Shown: positions 1 through 10,802, counted from the first letter of the stretch. The stretch: 64,000 nucleotides of DNA from Aeromonas piscicola (GCF_000820005.1 NZ_CDBL01000077.1:60724-124723); one strand, 5' to 3'. Made by a program: numbers and translations. Notes: generated by a model not told the origin, from the letters alone.

Positions 1-1
1 G

Positions 2-2353
2 TATAACTCTTGGGATATGGTGAAGGTAAATGCGAATATCAAGCAAGCAGAAAAGGGGACGCAATTTAAAGAGATTATCGACCAGCTATACTCTGTCGCC
101 ACCCATTATTGTCAAAGTGGAAAGTTAACCGCCTACAAAGCTGGGGGGGAAAGTTGGGCTCGTCAACTTATCGAACACTACTCCAAGAATGAGGTGTTAG
201 ACGAACTCATCAGTTCTTTTAAAGTTCAGGAGTTGGGAACAAACTCATCGTTTGAAATGGCGATGAGGAAAGTGTACAACACCATCAATAAAACAAGAGC
301 GCTCAATATCTCATCCGGTAGTCACATCTCCAGTGATGAGCTGAAAAAATTTGAACGCACCATGGCGGGTTCTGTTTACAGTGGGTTTGCCATGAACATG
401 AGCTGGGGTCATCAAAGCGAGAAATACACAGTCCTGGCCAACAGGAAAAATTTCGATGATGTGGTGACCTTGCTGAAAACTGAAAGCGGTACTCAGCGCA
501 CCTTCTGGAACAATTTCTTCAACCAAAATAGCCCGGATAGCTTCTGGAATGAACTGAATAATATGAGCTTGAGAACGAGCACCTTGCAGGATGGGGATGC
601 CCGGCAGCGTATTCTTCAAAGATATCCTGCTCTGGCAGGGGCGACGGGCAGTATGGCTCCCACAGCCTTCTCCGGTGTGGCCCCCGCTGCCTTCTCCATA
701 GATTCATTCCTTTCCGTGTTTACCTTGTTGCTGGGGGTGGGCAACTTTACCTGGTTGACTGCGACCGAGCGGGAGGAATGGAGCAATCCTGTTCCTTTGA
801 TGGAGTTGGGGGCGGCCCTTTTTGATGTGACATTGAATCTGATCCAGCTCGGTCGGTTCCTTGATAAAGTGACCATGTTTATTTATGGCAATGGTGAAGG
901 CATCATAAATAGCATAGCGATTAATATGGGGAAATTCAGTCAATTCTTGAGCAATCTTACAGCCAAAGGCCAACATCTCACGAATGTGCTAGAGCGGCAG
1001 ATAGCCAGCAAGATGTTTCTCGCCACTCAAAATATCGCTCGGGTTATCAATATATGTTTTATTGGATTGGCCGCGCTGGGGGCGGCCCTAGCCGCGTATA
1101 ACCTATATCAGGCTGTTGAGGGCGGGGATGTTGGGGATATTATATTTGCTGCAATAAATATGTTGGTCGCCACGGTGGCGTTGGGCGTCGCCATTGCCTC
1201 TTTTATGGGGTTTGCCATTGCCGGTCCTTTGGGTATTATTATTGCGGTGATAGGCATAGTGGTGGCCATCGCCCAGTGGATCTACACGTTACTCAAGAAA
1301 GAAGAGATCAAACCTACCCCAATCGCGAGATATACCAACGAATATATTAAACCTCGGGGGCTTGAGTATGAAGACCTTGGTGCATATATTTGCCGGGTAT
1401 CCAGTTACTGGAAGCGTACTCTGGTATGCGCATTCGATGCAAGGACCATGAATACCGATTGGGATTACGTCCCAAGTATCGCTGATCATGATAACCCGAT
1501 TTATACTCAGCCAGGGGCATTGGTAACCTCCCCAAGAAATGGCAAGATTTATAACTTTGCCAATATTCAGAAGCCAGGCTACGGAAATATATCGAATTTC
1601 TTCACAGTGGGAGCCACAACACCAATCAGTAACTGGCGGCCGGGGAGTGATTTGCAGACCTGCTGGCATGCCGTTGAGAGTCAGGCAAGCAATAATAATC
1701 GCGCTGCAATATTCGTGGTGCTGGGCAACGGTTCAAGCTTTTCACGCGCCTTCTTGACCTCTCATCTGGAAGATGCCCCGACAAGTAGCAATGAGTTGAC
1801 CAGTCAATTAAATCTGGAGTGGCAAGAATATCCGCTGGATGTAGTTGCCATCAATGGCCTTGATGAGACCATGTTCCTTATCTTTACTACCCGACATATC
1901 TATCAAGTGAAAGGTGGTGTAGCACGCAGGATAATATCTGACTTTGTCGGTCAGCGCGATGCACCGATAACCTATGGTCTTAATGCTCTGGCACTCGGTA
2001 CCAACGTGAATTTGATCTATCGGTTAAATGGTCTGCAGGCTCCCGAGACTCGCTACCATTATCTGCTGGCCCGGGATGACAATGGTGATTATACCAGTAT
2101 GAAATTACTGCGGACCATCAATAATCCCATGTCCTCAGACTCGCCGATTGTTGGCAGGTTGTTCAAGAAAACCAACGATCTGGTTTCGCGGATGGACTTT
2201 ATGTATCACGATGGCAAAAGTGGTTATGCGCGCTATGGCGCAATTATGAATAAGACTGGCGATGCTTCATTGTCATTGCACAATGGGGTTGAGTTTCAGG
2301 TGCCGGATAATGGATTCAGATCCTTCTACAAGAATGCGTTTATTCCTAAATAA
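2..2353 (+). CDS. Large protein with internal hydrophobic block, toxin or effector-like (5' end outside window)
   Basis: The reading frame is open to the window edge. The first ATG is at 17, but no Shine-Dalgarno precedes it and the frame has no stop before it, so the true start may lie upstream. Numbered from that ATG there are 778 residues. Residues 1-220 are hydrophilic and helical. A hydrophobic stretch lies near 225-247, and three closely spaced Gly/Ala-rich membrane segments lie at about 343-364, 374-400 and 401-425. The C-terminal 350 residues are hydrophilic with beta-rich, aromatic-rich sequence. There is no signal peptide at the visible start. Central hairpin-like hydrophobic segments between soluble domains occur in pore-forming or translocating toxins and in some type VI effectors, but I recognise no family motif. 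A terminator follows at 2447. The coding call is confident; the function is unknown. Confidence 0.8.
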   Translation, partial: YNSWDMVKVNANIKQAEKGTQFKEIIDQLYSVATHYCQSGKLTAYKAGGESWARQLIEHYSKNEVLDELISSFKVQELGTNSSFEMAMRKVYNTINKTRALNISSGSHISSDELKKFERTMAGSVYSGFAMNMSWGHQSEKYTVLANRKNFDDVVTLLKTESGTQRTFWNNFFNQNSPDSFWNELNNMSLRTSTLQDGDARQRILQRYPALAGATGSMAPTAFSGVAPAAFSIDSFLSVFTLLLGVGNFTWLTATEREEWSNPVPLMELGAALFDVTLNLIQLGRFLDKVTMFIYGNGEGIINSIAINMGKFSQFLSNLTAKGQHLTNVLERQIASKMFLATQNIARVINICFIGLAALGAALAAYNLYQAVEGGDVGDIIFAAINMLVATVALGVAIASFMGFAIAGPLGIIIAVIGIVVAIAQWIYTLLKKEEIKPTPIARYTNEYIKPRGLEYEDLGAYICRVSSYWKRTLVCAFDARTMNTDWDYVPSIADHDNPIYTQPGALVTSPRNGKIYNFANIQKPGYGNISNFFTVGATTPISNWRPGSDLQTCWHAVESQASNNNRAAIFVVLGNGSSFSRAFLTSHLEDAPTSSNELTSQLNLEWQEYPLDVVAINGLDETMFLIFTTRHIYQVKGGVARRIISDFVGQRDAPITYGLNALALGTNVNLIYRLNGLQAPETRYHYLLARDDNGDYTSMKLLRTINNPMSSDSPIVGRLFKKTNDLVSRMDFMYHDGKSGYARYGAIMNKTGDASLSLHNGVEFQVPDNGFRSFYKNAFIPK

Positions 2354-2446
2354 CGCAGCCAGTACCCTCTCAATCCCTGGGCCATGAAGGGCCCGTATTG
2401 AGCGTGACAGTGTCGAAAATAAGCAGCGCCCTTATCGGCAAAACTC

Positions 2447-2472
2447 AAAAGCCCTCAGCGAGGGCTTTTTTT
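2447..2472 (+). terminator. Rho-independent terminator after the toxin-like gene
   Basis: A 9-bp stem, AAAAGCCCT paired with AGGGCTTTT around a CAGCG loop, runs into a T-run on the plus strand. It lies about 95 bases after the stop codon at 2353. Confidence 0.8.
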
Positions 2473-2503
2473 ATGTCATCCCACGCTCTGCACAGGGTCT
2501 TGT

Positions 2504-2917
2504 TCAGGCGCTGGTATCGAGCAGGTTACCCTTGCGATCCTCGGCACCCGTCATGCCCTCCAGCTGTTTTCCAAGCGGGCTCTGCCGGTATTGCAGGTAG
2601 TCGATGCGCACCTGCTGGCGCTGGTAGCGATTCTCCATCCGATAGATGTCGGTGGCGCTGGGGGCGGTTGTTTCACTGCTCTCCTGCCCGCTTGCTTGCA
2701 GATAACGCTCCACCACGGCTTTATCCTGCTGGTGGGCGGCATAGGAGACCGCCATGGTTCTGCGGGCGCTTGCCTTCTCCTCGCTCTGCGCCTGCACCTC
2801 ATCCTTCTTGTCCAGTGCCTGGTTGCGGGCCTGATTGATCTGCTCAGGCGTTACGTCGGGGTAGGAGGGATACTTGCTGTAATCGGGCAGCGGCATGGGC
2901 CGGGAGGTGATCTGCAT
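2504..2917 (-). CDS. Hypothetical protein, Gln/Glu-rich helical
   Basis: This is a 137-residue cytoplasmic-looking protein starting with MQITSRPMPLPDYSKYPSYP. It has a short Pro/Tyr-rich head (residues 8-25), then a long charged helical region rich in Gln, Glu, Arg and Ala (about 27-120) likely to form a coiled coil. There are no membrane segments, cysteines or catalytic motifs. Its antisense frames are open but show no protein-like composition. The gene stands alone, convergent with the gene ending at 2353 and upstream of the roxA terminator. I do not recognise a family. The coding call rests on length, composition and its place in an otherwise empty gap. Confidence 0.65.
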   Translation of the reverse strand: MQITSRPMPLPDYSKYPSYPDVTPEQINQARNQALDKKDEVQAQSEEKASARRTMAVSYAAHQQDKAVVERYLQASGQESSETTAPSATDIYRMENRYQRQQVRIDYLQYRQSPLGKQLEGMTGAEDRKGNLLDTSA

Positions 2918-3052
2918 GGCGACGCTTCTCTTCTGAACAGGGACGGACGCATGATACTGGTCCGGTTTCGCTCAAGAAAGCACCATCTGTTTGTTCGTCA
3001 AGAGTGGGTTCAGCTTCGCGAATCGATTGTTAATTGCACTGCCGCGGAGTAA

Positions 3053-3077
3053 CAAAAAAGGCGCCATCAAGGCGCCT
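3053..3077 (-). terminator. Terminator after roxA
   Basis: An AGGCGCC/GGCGCCT stem with a five-base loop at 3059-3077 is followed on the minus strand by a T-run (AAAAAA on the plus strand at 3053-3058). It lies 26 bases after the roxA stop codon. Confidence 0.85.
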
Positions 3078-3102
3078 CTGTCGTTTCTGTCAGTCAGCCA
3101 AA

Positions 3103-4233
3103 TCAGCTGAAGAACCAGTAACCACGGTTGACCAGCCGGGTCAGCAGTTGCAGGAAACCGGCCTGATCGGTAAGCGTAACCATGTCGGCCTGAGTGATGA
3201 TGTCCTTGTCACACAGCAGGGAGATGGCGGCTGCATCTTCGCTTGCCAGGGTCCAGGCTTCGCCGTCGATATAGCACTGCTGACTGTCGCCGCTGAACCA
3301 GACGGTGCGCAGGCCAGGCACCTTGATGGCGGGCTCGCCCTGGGTCAGCAGGTCGGCCACTTCCTCGGCGCTGTAGTCAGGTTCGACCGGATTGACGTCC
3401 AGATCGTGCTTGGCTTCGGAGATCATGGTGCCGAACCACTCCTTGAACAGGGTCTCGTCATCGAGGGCCTGCTGCATCAGCTCGCGCAGACGGTGCAGCT
3501 CATGGGGCAAGATCTCGCCGTGGCGGGCGCGGGGCTTGAGATCCCCATCGCCGTAACGCTCGGTGCGCACCTCGTTGTCGATCAGGTGATCGGCAAAGGA
3601 GGATATGAGCGCTTTTGCGTCAGGCGCGCGGAAGCCCACGGAGAAGTTCATGGAAGGCTCGATGGCGTAGCCTTCGTGGGGGAATCCAGGCGGAATGTAG
3701 AGGATGTCGCCCGGCTCCATGATGACGTCGATGATCGCCTCGAACGGCTCGCAGTGCAGCAGCGCGGCGTGGGCGGCAAACTCGTTGAGAGGCTTGGCAT
3801 CGCCGACGCGCCAGTGACGCTTGCCCAGGCCCTGGGTGATGAACACATCGTAGTTGTCGATGTGGGGACCGACACCCGCATGGGGGGTAGAGAAGCTCAC
3901 CATCACATCGTCAAAGCGCCAGCCCGGAATGAACTGGAACGGCAGTGCCAGCTCGTTGACCTCGGGGGCCCAGTGGTTGCAGGCCTGCACCAGAATGGTC
4001 CAGTTCTCTTCGCCCAGATGGTCGTAAGATTCGAAGGGGCCGTGGGCCGCTTCCCACTTGTTGTCGAAGCGGGTCACCAGACGGGACTCGATAACCTCTT
4101 CCATGGCCAGGCCCGCCAGCTCGTCCGGGCTGATGGGATCCTGAAAATTCTTGAAGCCGCCCTTGATAAGGAGCGGGCGCTTCTGCCAGTAATGCTCGAG
4201 GAAGTGAGCGATATCCAGATTGAGTTCGTACAT
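3103..4233 (-). CDS. roxA: Ribosomal protein uL16 3-hydroxylase (YcfD/RoxA)
   Basis: This is an Fe(II)/2-oxoglutarate-dependent oxygenase of the cupin-4 (JmjC-like) family that hydroxylates an arginine of ribosomal protein L16. The sequence tracks E. coli YcfD closely: HWQKRPLLIKGGF near the N-terminus, then DPISPDELAGLAME, then the metal-binding pair HID in GVGPHIDNYDVF, and the distal His in PPGFPHEGYA. It ends in the family's aromatic tail SGYWFF-like (RGYWFFS). I chose the ATG at 4233 (MYELNLDIAHF, 376 residues) because it matches the E. coli start and has GAGAAG upstream. A TTG at 4260 would add nine residues with no family match. It is downstream of purB on the same strand, but the purB terminator separates them. 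Confidence 0.93.
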   Translation of the reverse strand: MYELNLDIAHFLEHYWQKRPLLIKGGFKNFQDPISPDELAGLAMEEVIESRLVTRFDNKWEAAHGPFESYDHLGEENWTILVQACNHWAPEVNELALPFQFIPGWRFDDVMVSFSTPHAGVGPHIDNYDVFITQGLGKRHWRVGDAKPLNEFAAHAALLHCEPFEAIIDVIMEPGDILYIPPGFPHEGYAIEPSMNFSVGFRAPDAKALISSFADHLIDNEVRTERYGDGDLKPRARHGEILPHELHRLRELMQQALDDETLFKEWFGTMISEAKHDLDVNPVEPDYSAEEVADLLTQGEPAIKVPGLRTVWFSGDSQQCYIDGEAWTLASEDAAAISLLCDKDIITQADMVTLTDQAGFLQLLTRLVNRGYWFFS

Positions 4234-4345
4234 AGGTCTTCTCGTCAAAGGGTTCGACAAAGGTCAAGAGAGGTCTTGCCAGAGGCGGCTACCGGCCTCG
4301 GGCAAGCCCTCTTGCAAACTGTGTATAGGGTGTCACATAAAATAA

Positions 4346-4381
4346 CCGGGGCCCTGTTGCAGATCATGCACAGGGCCCCGG
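4346..4381 (-). terminator. Terminator after purB
   Basis: A perfect 12-bp GC-rich stem (4346-4357 with 4370-4381) has a 12-base loop and is followed on the minus strand by TTATTTTATG. It begins 18 bases after the purB stop. Confidence 0.85.
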
Positions 4382-4398
4382 TAGTGTCACTTGTCCGC

Positions 4399-5799
<1,401 letters not shown>

Positions 5800-6411
5800 T
5801 TAAAAACGTTTGGCCAATTCCACCATCTTCTTGCGAGCGAAGATGATCTGGGTGCGGCTGCCGCCGAGCTGGCGCCACAGCACGCAGGCACGGATGCCTG
5901 CCAGCAGCAGGGCGCGCACCTTGTGCTGCACCAGCGGCTGCTGCAGGAACAGCGGAGTACCCGCCACCTGGATGCGCGGCCCTATGGGGCTGATGAGATC
6001 GCTGTAGATGCTCGCCATGTTGGCCAGGATCTGCTCGTCGAGCAGATCGAAATGCTGTTGCTGGCGGCCGATCTGACCGATCCGCTCCCCCAGCATGTTG
6101 AGTATGTCCTTGCGCTTGGCCAGCTTGCGCTCCAGCGCGATCAGGCTGACCACGTAGCGGGTCAGTTCGGCGTTCTTCTGGCTGCCATCGGAGCCCAGCT
6201 GTTCGACCAGGGCGCGATAGCCATCACGAATGGCCAGGTGGTTGCCGAACACCTCCAGCGGCTGCTTGGGGTCGGTCACCAGCACGCTTTGCAGGCTCTC
6301 GCGCAGCGAGGCCTCATCACAGCTGCCGTCGCGCGCCACTTTCTGTACCAGATAGGCTGCCTGGCAGATGCCGGCAAAGGCCATGGTTCTGTCTTGGAAT
6401 TTGTCAGTCAT
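5800..6411 (-). CDS. hflD: High-frequency lysogenization protein HflD
   Basis: This is a 203-residue soluble, all-helical HflD-family protein. In E. coli it associates with the inner membrane and counteracts lambda CII, which lowers lysogeny, and the gene sits between mnmA and purB. The same neighbourhood is seen here: mnmA upstream and purB 30 bases downstream. The sequence opens MTDKFQDRTMAFAGICQAAY and carries the family's conserved stretch around SVLVTDPKQPLEVFG (about 42-56). It lacks recognisable catalytic residues, as expected. A lambdoid early region sits in this same window, but any functional link between them would be speculation. Confidence 0.92.
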   Translation of the reverse strand: MTDKFQDRTMAFAGICQAAYLVQKVARDGSCDEASLRESLQSVLVTDPKQPLEVFGNHLAIRDGYRALVEQLGSDGSQKNAELTRYVVSLIALERKLAKRKDILNMLGERIGQIGRQQQHFDLLDEQILANMASIYSDLISPIGPRIQVAGTPLFLQQPLVQHKVRALLLAGIRACVLWRQLGGSRTQIIFARKKMVELAKRF

Positions 6412-6589
6412 ATGTTCACGGCCCTGTTTCGTTCATTCACTGGCTGATATCGCAGCAGGCCATGATCCGGCCCTGGCATTTTTCAGGCATCTCTCGTTGC
6501 CTTGTGCTGCTTGATCCTGCTGTTCGTTCAAACAGCGCCATTCCCGTTATTCAGTGGCGAGCCGTTTGGCATCGCGGCATCAATCTGAG

Positions 6590-6612
6590 CCTTCTCCCAC
6601 GGGGGGAGAAGG
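6590..6612. repeat. Intergenic hairpin between hflD and mnmA
   Basis: CCTTCTCCC and GGGAGAAGG form a 9-bp stem within the 239-base gap between hflD and mnmA. There is no T-run on either strand, so this looks like a dispersed intergenic hairpin rather than a terminator. I see no gene in the rest of the gap. Confidence 0.5.
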
Positions 6613-6650
6613 GAGTCAAGTGCGCGGACGCCGGCAGGCTCCTGACCGGC

Positions 6651-7757
6651 TCACACCGGATGGCTGAAACGCTGTTCTATGATGCCGCCGCCCAGGCACA
6701 CTTCCCCGTCATAGAAGACGGCGGACTGGCCCGGGGTCACTGCGGCCTGTTTCTCGTCGAAGATGACCCGGATGGTCTCATCGTCGATGGGCTGAATGAG
6801 GCAGGGGATGTCCTGCTGGCGATAGCGAGTCTTGACGGTGCAGCGACGCGGTGCGCGGATCGGGGTGCGATCCACCCAGTGCAGCTGGCTGGCAACCAGG
6901 CCGTCTGAGTAGAGGCGGGGGTGCTCGCCCTGCGCCACCACCAGCACGTTGCGCTCGACCTCTTTGTCGACCACATACCAGGCCTCTTCGGTGGCATCTT
7001 TGCGACCACCGATGCCGAGCCCCTTGCGCTGACCCAGGGTGTGATACATCAAGCCCTGATGCTCGCCGATCACCTTGCCGTCCACCGTTTCGATGGGGCC
7101 GGGCTGGGCGGGCAGGAACTTGGCCAGGAAGTCCTTGAATTTGCGCTCACCGATGAAGCAGATGCCGGTGGAGTCTTTCTTCTTGGCGGTGATGAGATCC
7201 AGCTGCTCGGCGATGCGGCGCACCTCCGGCTTCTCCAGATCCCCGACCGGGAACAGGCTCTGACCCACTTGCTTTTCGCTCAGGGTGTAGAGGAAGTAGC
7301 TCTGATCCTTGTTGCCGTCGAGACCGCGCAGCAGGCGCGGGTGGCCGGTGCTGTCGTCACGGCGCACGTAGTGGCCGGTGGCGATGTAGGTGGCACCCAG
7401 CTCTTCGGCGGCAAATTCGAGGAACGCCTTGAACTTGATCTCCTTGTTGCACAGGATATCCGGGTTCGGCGTGCGGCCTGCCTTGTACTCTTCGAGGAAG
7501 TGCTCGAACACATTGTCCCAGTACTCGGCGGCGAAGTTGATGGTATGCAGTTTCATACCCAGCTTGTCGCAGACGGCCTTGGCATCAGCCAAATCCTGGG
7601 AGGCAGAGCAATACTCGTCCGTGTCGTCTTCTTCCCAGTTCTTCATGAACAAGCCTTCGACCTGATAACCCTGCTGCTGCAGCAGGTAGGCCGAGACGGA
7701 AGAATCCACGCCGCCGGACATGCCGACGATCACCTTGATTTGGCTGTTGTCTGTCAT
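6651..7757 (-). CDS. mnmA: tRNA-specific 2-thiouridylase MnmA
   Basis: MnmA adenylates and thiolates U34 of the tRNAs for Lys, Glu and Gln, receiving sulfur from the Tus relay. The 368-residue protein has the N-terminal PP-loop SGGVDSS (residues 14-20). The first catalytic cysteine lies in [12 protein letters not shown] (about 97-108) and the second in [13 protein letters not shown] (about 194-206). The C-terminal half matches the usual central and beta-barrel domains ([11 protein letters not shown]). It starts at the ATG at 7757 ([16 protein letters not shown]). It lies between nudJ and hflD, all leftward, reproducing the E. coli order. Confidence 0.96.
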   Translation of the reverse strand: MTDNSQIKVIVGMSGGVDSSVSAYLLQQQGYQVEGLFMKNWEEDDTDEYCSASQDLADAKAVCDKLGMKLHTINFAAEYWDNVFEHFLEEYKAGRTPNPDILCNKEIKFKAFLEFAAEELGATYIATGHYVRRDDSTGHPRLLRGLDGNKDQSYFLYTLSEKQVGQSLFPVGDLEKPEVRRIAEQLDLITAKKKDSTGICFIGERKFKDFLAKFLPAQPGPIETVDGKVIGEHQGLMYHTLGQRKGLGIGGRKDATEEAWYVVDKEVERNVLVVAQGEHPRLYSDGLVASQLHWVDRTPIRAPRRCTVKTRYRQQDIPCLIQPIDDETIRVIFDEKQAAVTPGQSAVFYDGEVCLGGGIIEQRFSHPV

Positions 7758-7914
7758 TAGTCGAAGTTACCAGTTCGTTTAAACGGGGCGTATTCTACCA
7801 GAATTTCGCGCCCCCGGTCACATATCCATGCCCTGGCTCCCATCGGGAATGCAGTGGCAGGAAATCGTTTTTCTGCTGCTGGCCATCGAGGCCAAAAAAG
7901 AGCGCCAAATGGCC

Positions 7915-8394
7915 TCAGATAAAGGCCTTGAGCGCCGACAGAGGCAAGCGGGTGCCCGCCAGATAATCCTGGATGCACTGCCATACCAGCGGGCTGCGCA
8001 GGGCCGGTTTGCACTCGGCTATCTCCTCCAGGGTGAGCCAGTGGCAAGCCAGCACGTCGCCGTCAGGATCCTCTGGATGGTGCTGACCCGGCGCCTTTTC
8101 AAGGTCGAAGATGACGGCGGTGCGCACAAAGGTGGCCTCGCTGTCGGCCGGTTTGTAGAGATAGACCCCAAGCCAGGCGCTGGGGGCGGCAGTCAGTCCC
8201 GTCTCTTCTTTGAGCTCGCGGCAGGCCGCTTCAATCAGGTTTTCACCCGGTTCCACATGGCCGGCGGGCTGATTGAAACGGCGCTGGCCCTTGATCTCTT
8301 CTTCCACCAGCAGGAAGCGACCCTGCCAGTGCACCAGCGCAGCCACCGTCAATCTGGCCGGCATTCTCTCTTCCATCGGCGGGCGATCCATCAT
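7915..8394 (-). CDS. nudJ: Nudix phosphatase NudJ
   Basis: NudJ is a 159-residue Nudix hydrolase that in E. coli removes phosphate from HMP-PP, TPP and nucleoside tri- and diphosphates. The Nudix box is intact ([20 protein letters not shown], then TG), with the glutamates of REx2EE that bind Mg2+. Upstream lies [20 protein letters not shown], as in the family. The ATG at 8394 has AAGGAG five bases upstream, and the ATG overlaps the rluE stop as ATGA, so translation of the two genes is probably coupled. The start is about 13 residues longer than E. coli NudJ; an internal ATG at 8364 would also fit. Confidence 0.93.
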   Translation of the reverse strand: MMDRPPMEERMPARLTVAALVHWQGRFLLVEEEIKGQRRFNQPAGHVEPGENLIEAACRELKEETGLTAAPSAWLGVYLYKPADSEATFVRTAVIFDLEKAPGQHHPEDPDGDVLACHWLTLEEIAECKPALRSPLVWQCIQDYLAGTRLPLSALKAFI

Positions 8395-9332
8395 GATGAC
8401 TCCTTGTCTGTGGTGTGACGGGCAGGACGGCGGGCCGTGCCGCGACCGCTGCTGCGGGGTTTGCCGCCGGTCGGGCTAGTGGTCGATGCGGTGCTGCGGG
8501 GCCGTTCATCCCGTCTCGGTTGGTTTGCCCGCCGTGGCGCGTCGCCTGCCGGTTTGGCTGCGCTGCCATCCGAGCGGGATGATGAGGGTTTGCGCTGGCG
8601 CTGGGCAGGCGCCAGCTCGGGAGCGGGCAGGCTGCGGCTCTGCCCGGGGGCCAGCTCATCGAGGGTCCAGTCGCCGATGGCGTAGCGGATCAGGCGCAGG
8701 GTGGGGTGGCCGATATGGGCCGTCATGCGCCGTACCTGACGGTTGCGCCCCTCCACTATCTTGATCTCCAGCCAGCGGGTGGGGATCTCCTTGCGCTCGC
8801 GAATGGGCGGAGTGCGCGGCCACACCGCGGGCTCGTCCATGATGCGCGCCTCGGCGGGCAGGGTCATGCCGTCGTTGAGCTCGACTCCGGCGCGCAGGGC
8901 GGCCAGCGCCTCCTCGCTTGGAATCCCTTCCACCTGCACCCAGTAGGTCTTGGGGGTCTTCTCCCCCGGCTGGGTGAGGCGAGCCTGCAGCTTGCCGTCG
9001 TTGGTGAGCAGCAAGAGCCCCTCGCTGTCGCGGTCCAGCCGGCCGGCGGCATAGATGCCGGGCTCCTTGATGTAATCCTTGAGGGTCTCCCGTCCTGCCT
9101 CGTCGGTGAACTGGCACAGCACCATGTAGGGCTTGTTCAGCAGCAACAACTTGCGATCGGCGGGGTCCACCCGCGGTTTCTGCCCGGCCTGTTCAGCCTC
9201 GTGTGCGTGCCGGGTGCCGGCCCGTGAGCGGGCAAGACCGGGCCGGTTGGCGTCATCCTGTGCGGTGCGGCCGGAGGCGGTCGTGCGGCCTTGGAGGGAG
9301 AGACGGGGGCGGGCAGATTTCATCGCATGCAT
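8391..9332 (-). CDS. rluE: 23S rRNA pseudouridine synthase RluE, with basic disordered tails
   Basis: This is an RsuA/RluE-family enzyme that isomerises U2457 of 23S rRNA. The catalytic aspartate is in [16 protein letters not shown] (about 97-112), and [11 protein letters not shown] (about 191-201) is the family's RNA-binding motif. The core, from [14 protein letters not shown] to [10 protein letters not shown], matches E. coli RluE. This protein has about 58 extra N-terminal residues and about 85 extra C-terminal residues rich in Arg, Ser, Pro and Ala, likely disordered RNA-binding tails. The start is uncertain because the ATG at 9332 lacks a clear ribosome site. The stop overlaps the nudJ start. 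Confidence 0.9.
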   Translation of the reverse strand: MHAMKSARPRLSLQGRTTASGRTAQDDANRPGLARSRAGTRHAHEAEQAGQKPRVDPADRKLLLLNKPYMVLCQFTDEAGRETLKDYIKEPGIYAAGRLDRDSEGLLLLTNDGKLQARLTQPGEKTPKTYWVQVEGIPSEEALAALRAGVELNDGMTLPAEARIMDEPAVWPRTPPIRERKEIPTRWLEIKIVEGRNRQVRRMTAHIGHPTLRLIRYAIGDWTLDELAPGQSRSLPAPELAPAQRQRKPSSSRSDGSAAKPAGDAPRRANQPRRDERPRSTASTTSPTGGKPRSSGRGTARRPARHTTDKESS

Positions 9333-9423
9333 ACCAAAAACAGGGGATGGCGCAGTGTATCACAGGGGGCTGAGTGGATGGGGCATGGGGATGCGCTCAC
9401 ACGGCAGGCCAACGGCCTGGGGG

Positions 9424-9447
9424 GCAATGAACGGGGTGAATTGCACC
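9424..9447. repeat. Dispersed intergenic repeat, copy 1
   Basis: This 24-base imperfect inverted repeat (GCAATGAACGG, then GGTGAATTGCACC) has a second copy at 17025-17048 with 21 of 24 identical bases counted by eye. A separate small hairpin, CAGGCC/GGCCTG, precedes it at 9405-9419. Both sit just downstream of the PTS IIA gene in a 130-base gap. Confidence 0.55.
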
Positions 9448-9461
9448 CGATTCAGTGCATC

Positions 9462-10229
9462 TCAGCTCAGCAACCCTTCGATGACGATGGCCTGACGGGC
9501 GGGGGCCGAGCCTGCGTGCAAGAGCGCCGTGCTGACCACCTCGTCCATCATGGCGCGGGCCAGCCGGGTGAGGGGGCGCAACTGCTCGGGGGCGAGCCCG
9601 GCCGGGATCGCCAGCAATATGATGGTCTGCACCGGCCCGAGCGCCGATCCCCACTCGATGGGTTCGGCGCAACTCAAGAGCGAGACGGTGGGTTGGCGGA
9701 TGGCGGGGCAGATCACGTGGGGCATGGCGAGGCCGGGCCGGATGATGGTGGCGGCGATCTGCTCGCGCTTGGCGATGGCCTGCTCAAGCGCGGGCCTGTC
9801 GCGTACCAGCTCGGCGGGCAAGAGATCGACCAGTACCCTCAGGGCCAGGGATTTGTCCAGCGATGCCGCCGCGTGCCCCAGCTGGGCGAGGGAAAAACAG
9901 TAGTCGGGCTGGGCGAGGCCAAGGCGCTGCTCGGCCTGGGCGGCGGTGGCGGGGCGGCCAAGGGGCTGGCCCAGCTCCACGCACCAGCAGGTGAAGGCCA
10001 TGTGGGCGAGTTCGGCATCCAGCCCCTCGATGAGCAGCAGACAGAGATCGCCGGGTTGGGTGGCCAGGGTGAGCAGGGAGAGCTGGTTGGTCGCCTCCAC
10101 CGTCTGGCGGCGGCTGACGTTGATGAACTGGATATGGGACTTGAACAGTCCGGCCAGCCGGCTCAGCTGTTTGGCCTGGGTGATGGTCAATCCCAGCCGG
10201 CAGAAGAAGGTGAGCTCGCGGGTGAGCAT
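9462..10229 (-). CDS. PTS EIIA component with an N-terminal HPr-like domain
   Basis: The 255-residue protein has two parts. Residues 1-90 resemble HPr (LGLTITQAKQLSRLAGLF, then a stretch matching the HPr fold), but the phosphorylatable His of the HPr motif GLHxRPA is replaced (GLTITQA), so this domain is probably regulatory or inert. Residues about 105-255 form a mannitol/fructose-type EIIA with a candidate phospho-His in PGLAMPHVICPA. The start ATG at 10229 abuts the IIB stop (TGAATG), so the two are translationally coupled. No EIIC lies next to this pair. It could phosphorylate a distant permease or serve only as a regulator. Confidence 0.8.
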   Translation of the reverse strand: MLTRELTFFCRLGLTITQAKQLSRLAGLFKSHIQFINVSRRQTVEATNQLSLLTLATQPGDLCLLLIEGLDAELAHMAFTCWCVELGQPLGRPATAAQAEQRLGLAQPDYCFSLAQLGHAAASLDKSLALRVLVDLLPAELVRDRPALEQAIAKREQIAATIIRPGLAMPHVICPAIRQPTVSLLSCAEPIEWGSALGPVQTIILLAIPAGLAPEQLRPLTRLARAMMDEVVSTALLHAGSAPARQAIVIEGLLS

Positions 10230-10541
10230 TCAGACGCCGACGGTGGCGGTTTTGAGCACGGCGCTGGCATCCAGCAGCACTGATTCCAGCGATACCTGGC
10301 GAACCTGGCAACCGAGGAAGCGATCCTTCTGCTCAATCTCAATCTCGATGTCGGAGGCGATCAGCACCAGATCGGCGCAGGCGATGTCACGCGCGGTGAG
10401 AATGTTCTCCAGCCCCATGGCACCCTGGGTTTCAACCTTGATCTTCAGCCCCAGCTTGTCGGCGGCTTTTTGCAGCGCTTCGGCGGCCATGTAGGTGTGG
10501 GCTATGCCGGTGGGGCAGGCGGTGACGGCGAGGATCTTCAT
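10230..10541 (-). CDS. PTS fructose-type EIIB component
   Basis: This is a 103-residue free-standing EIIB of the fructose family. The phosphorylated cysteine is in AVTACPTGIAHTYMAAEAL (residues 4-22, the classic CPTGIAHT motif), followed by KVETQGAMG as in Fru-type IIB domains. I placed the start at the ATG at 10541 because family homology begins there; a longer frame reaching 10679 adds 46 residues without protein-like character. It is the first gene of a two-gene operon with the IIA gene and has no adjacent membrane component. Confidence 0.88.
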   Translation of the reverse strand: MKILAVTACPTGIAHTYMAAEALQKAADKLGLKIKVETQGAMGLENILTARDIACADLVLIASDIEIEIEQKDRFLGCQVRQVSLESVLLDASAVLKTATVGV

Positions 10542-10697
10542 CGGTTCTCGAAGCAAAGAGAGGTGGGCCAACAAGATAGCGCCAAGGGGCGGACTTTGCC
10601 AAAGCTGAGGGGCAAAAATGGGATCTTGGCAGCCCTGTGGTGCCTGCATGCACAGGGGATGGCAAGGGTATGGATTCATCTGCTGACGATGGGAGCG

Positions 10698-10736
10698 ACA
10701 ATAAAAAACCGGCCCCGCCAGAAGGCGGGGCCGGTT
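10698..10736 (-). terminator. Terminator after uhpT
   Basis: A perfect 13-bp stem (10707-10719 with 10724-10736) with an AGAA loop is followed by TTTTTTAT on the minus strand. It lies 66 bases after the uhpT stop. It is strong enough to insulate the IIB-IIA operon from uhpT. Confidence 0.88.
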
Positions 10737-10802
10737 GCATCCAGTTAACGCGGGTTCAGGCTGACTGGGTTGCCAGCTCGGCGGCGTTCAGTGCGCGTTG
10801 GT

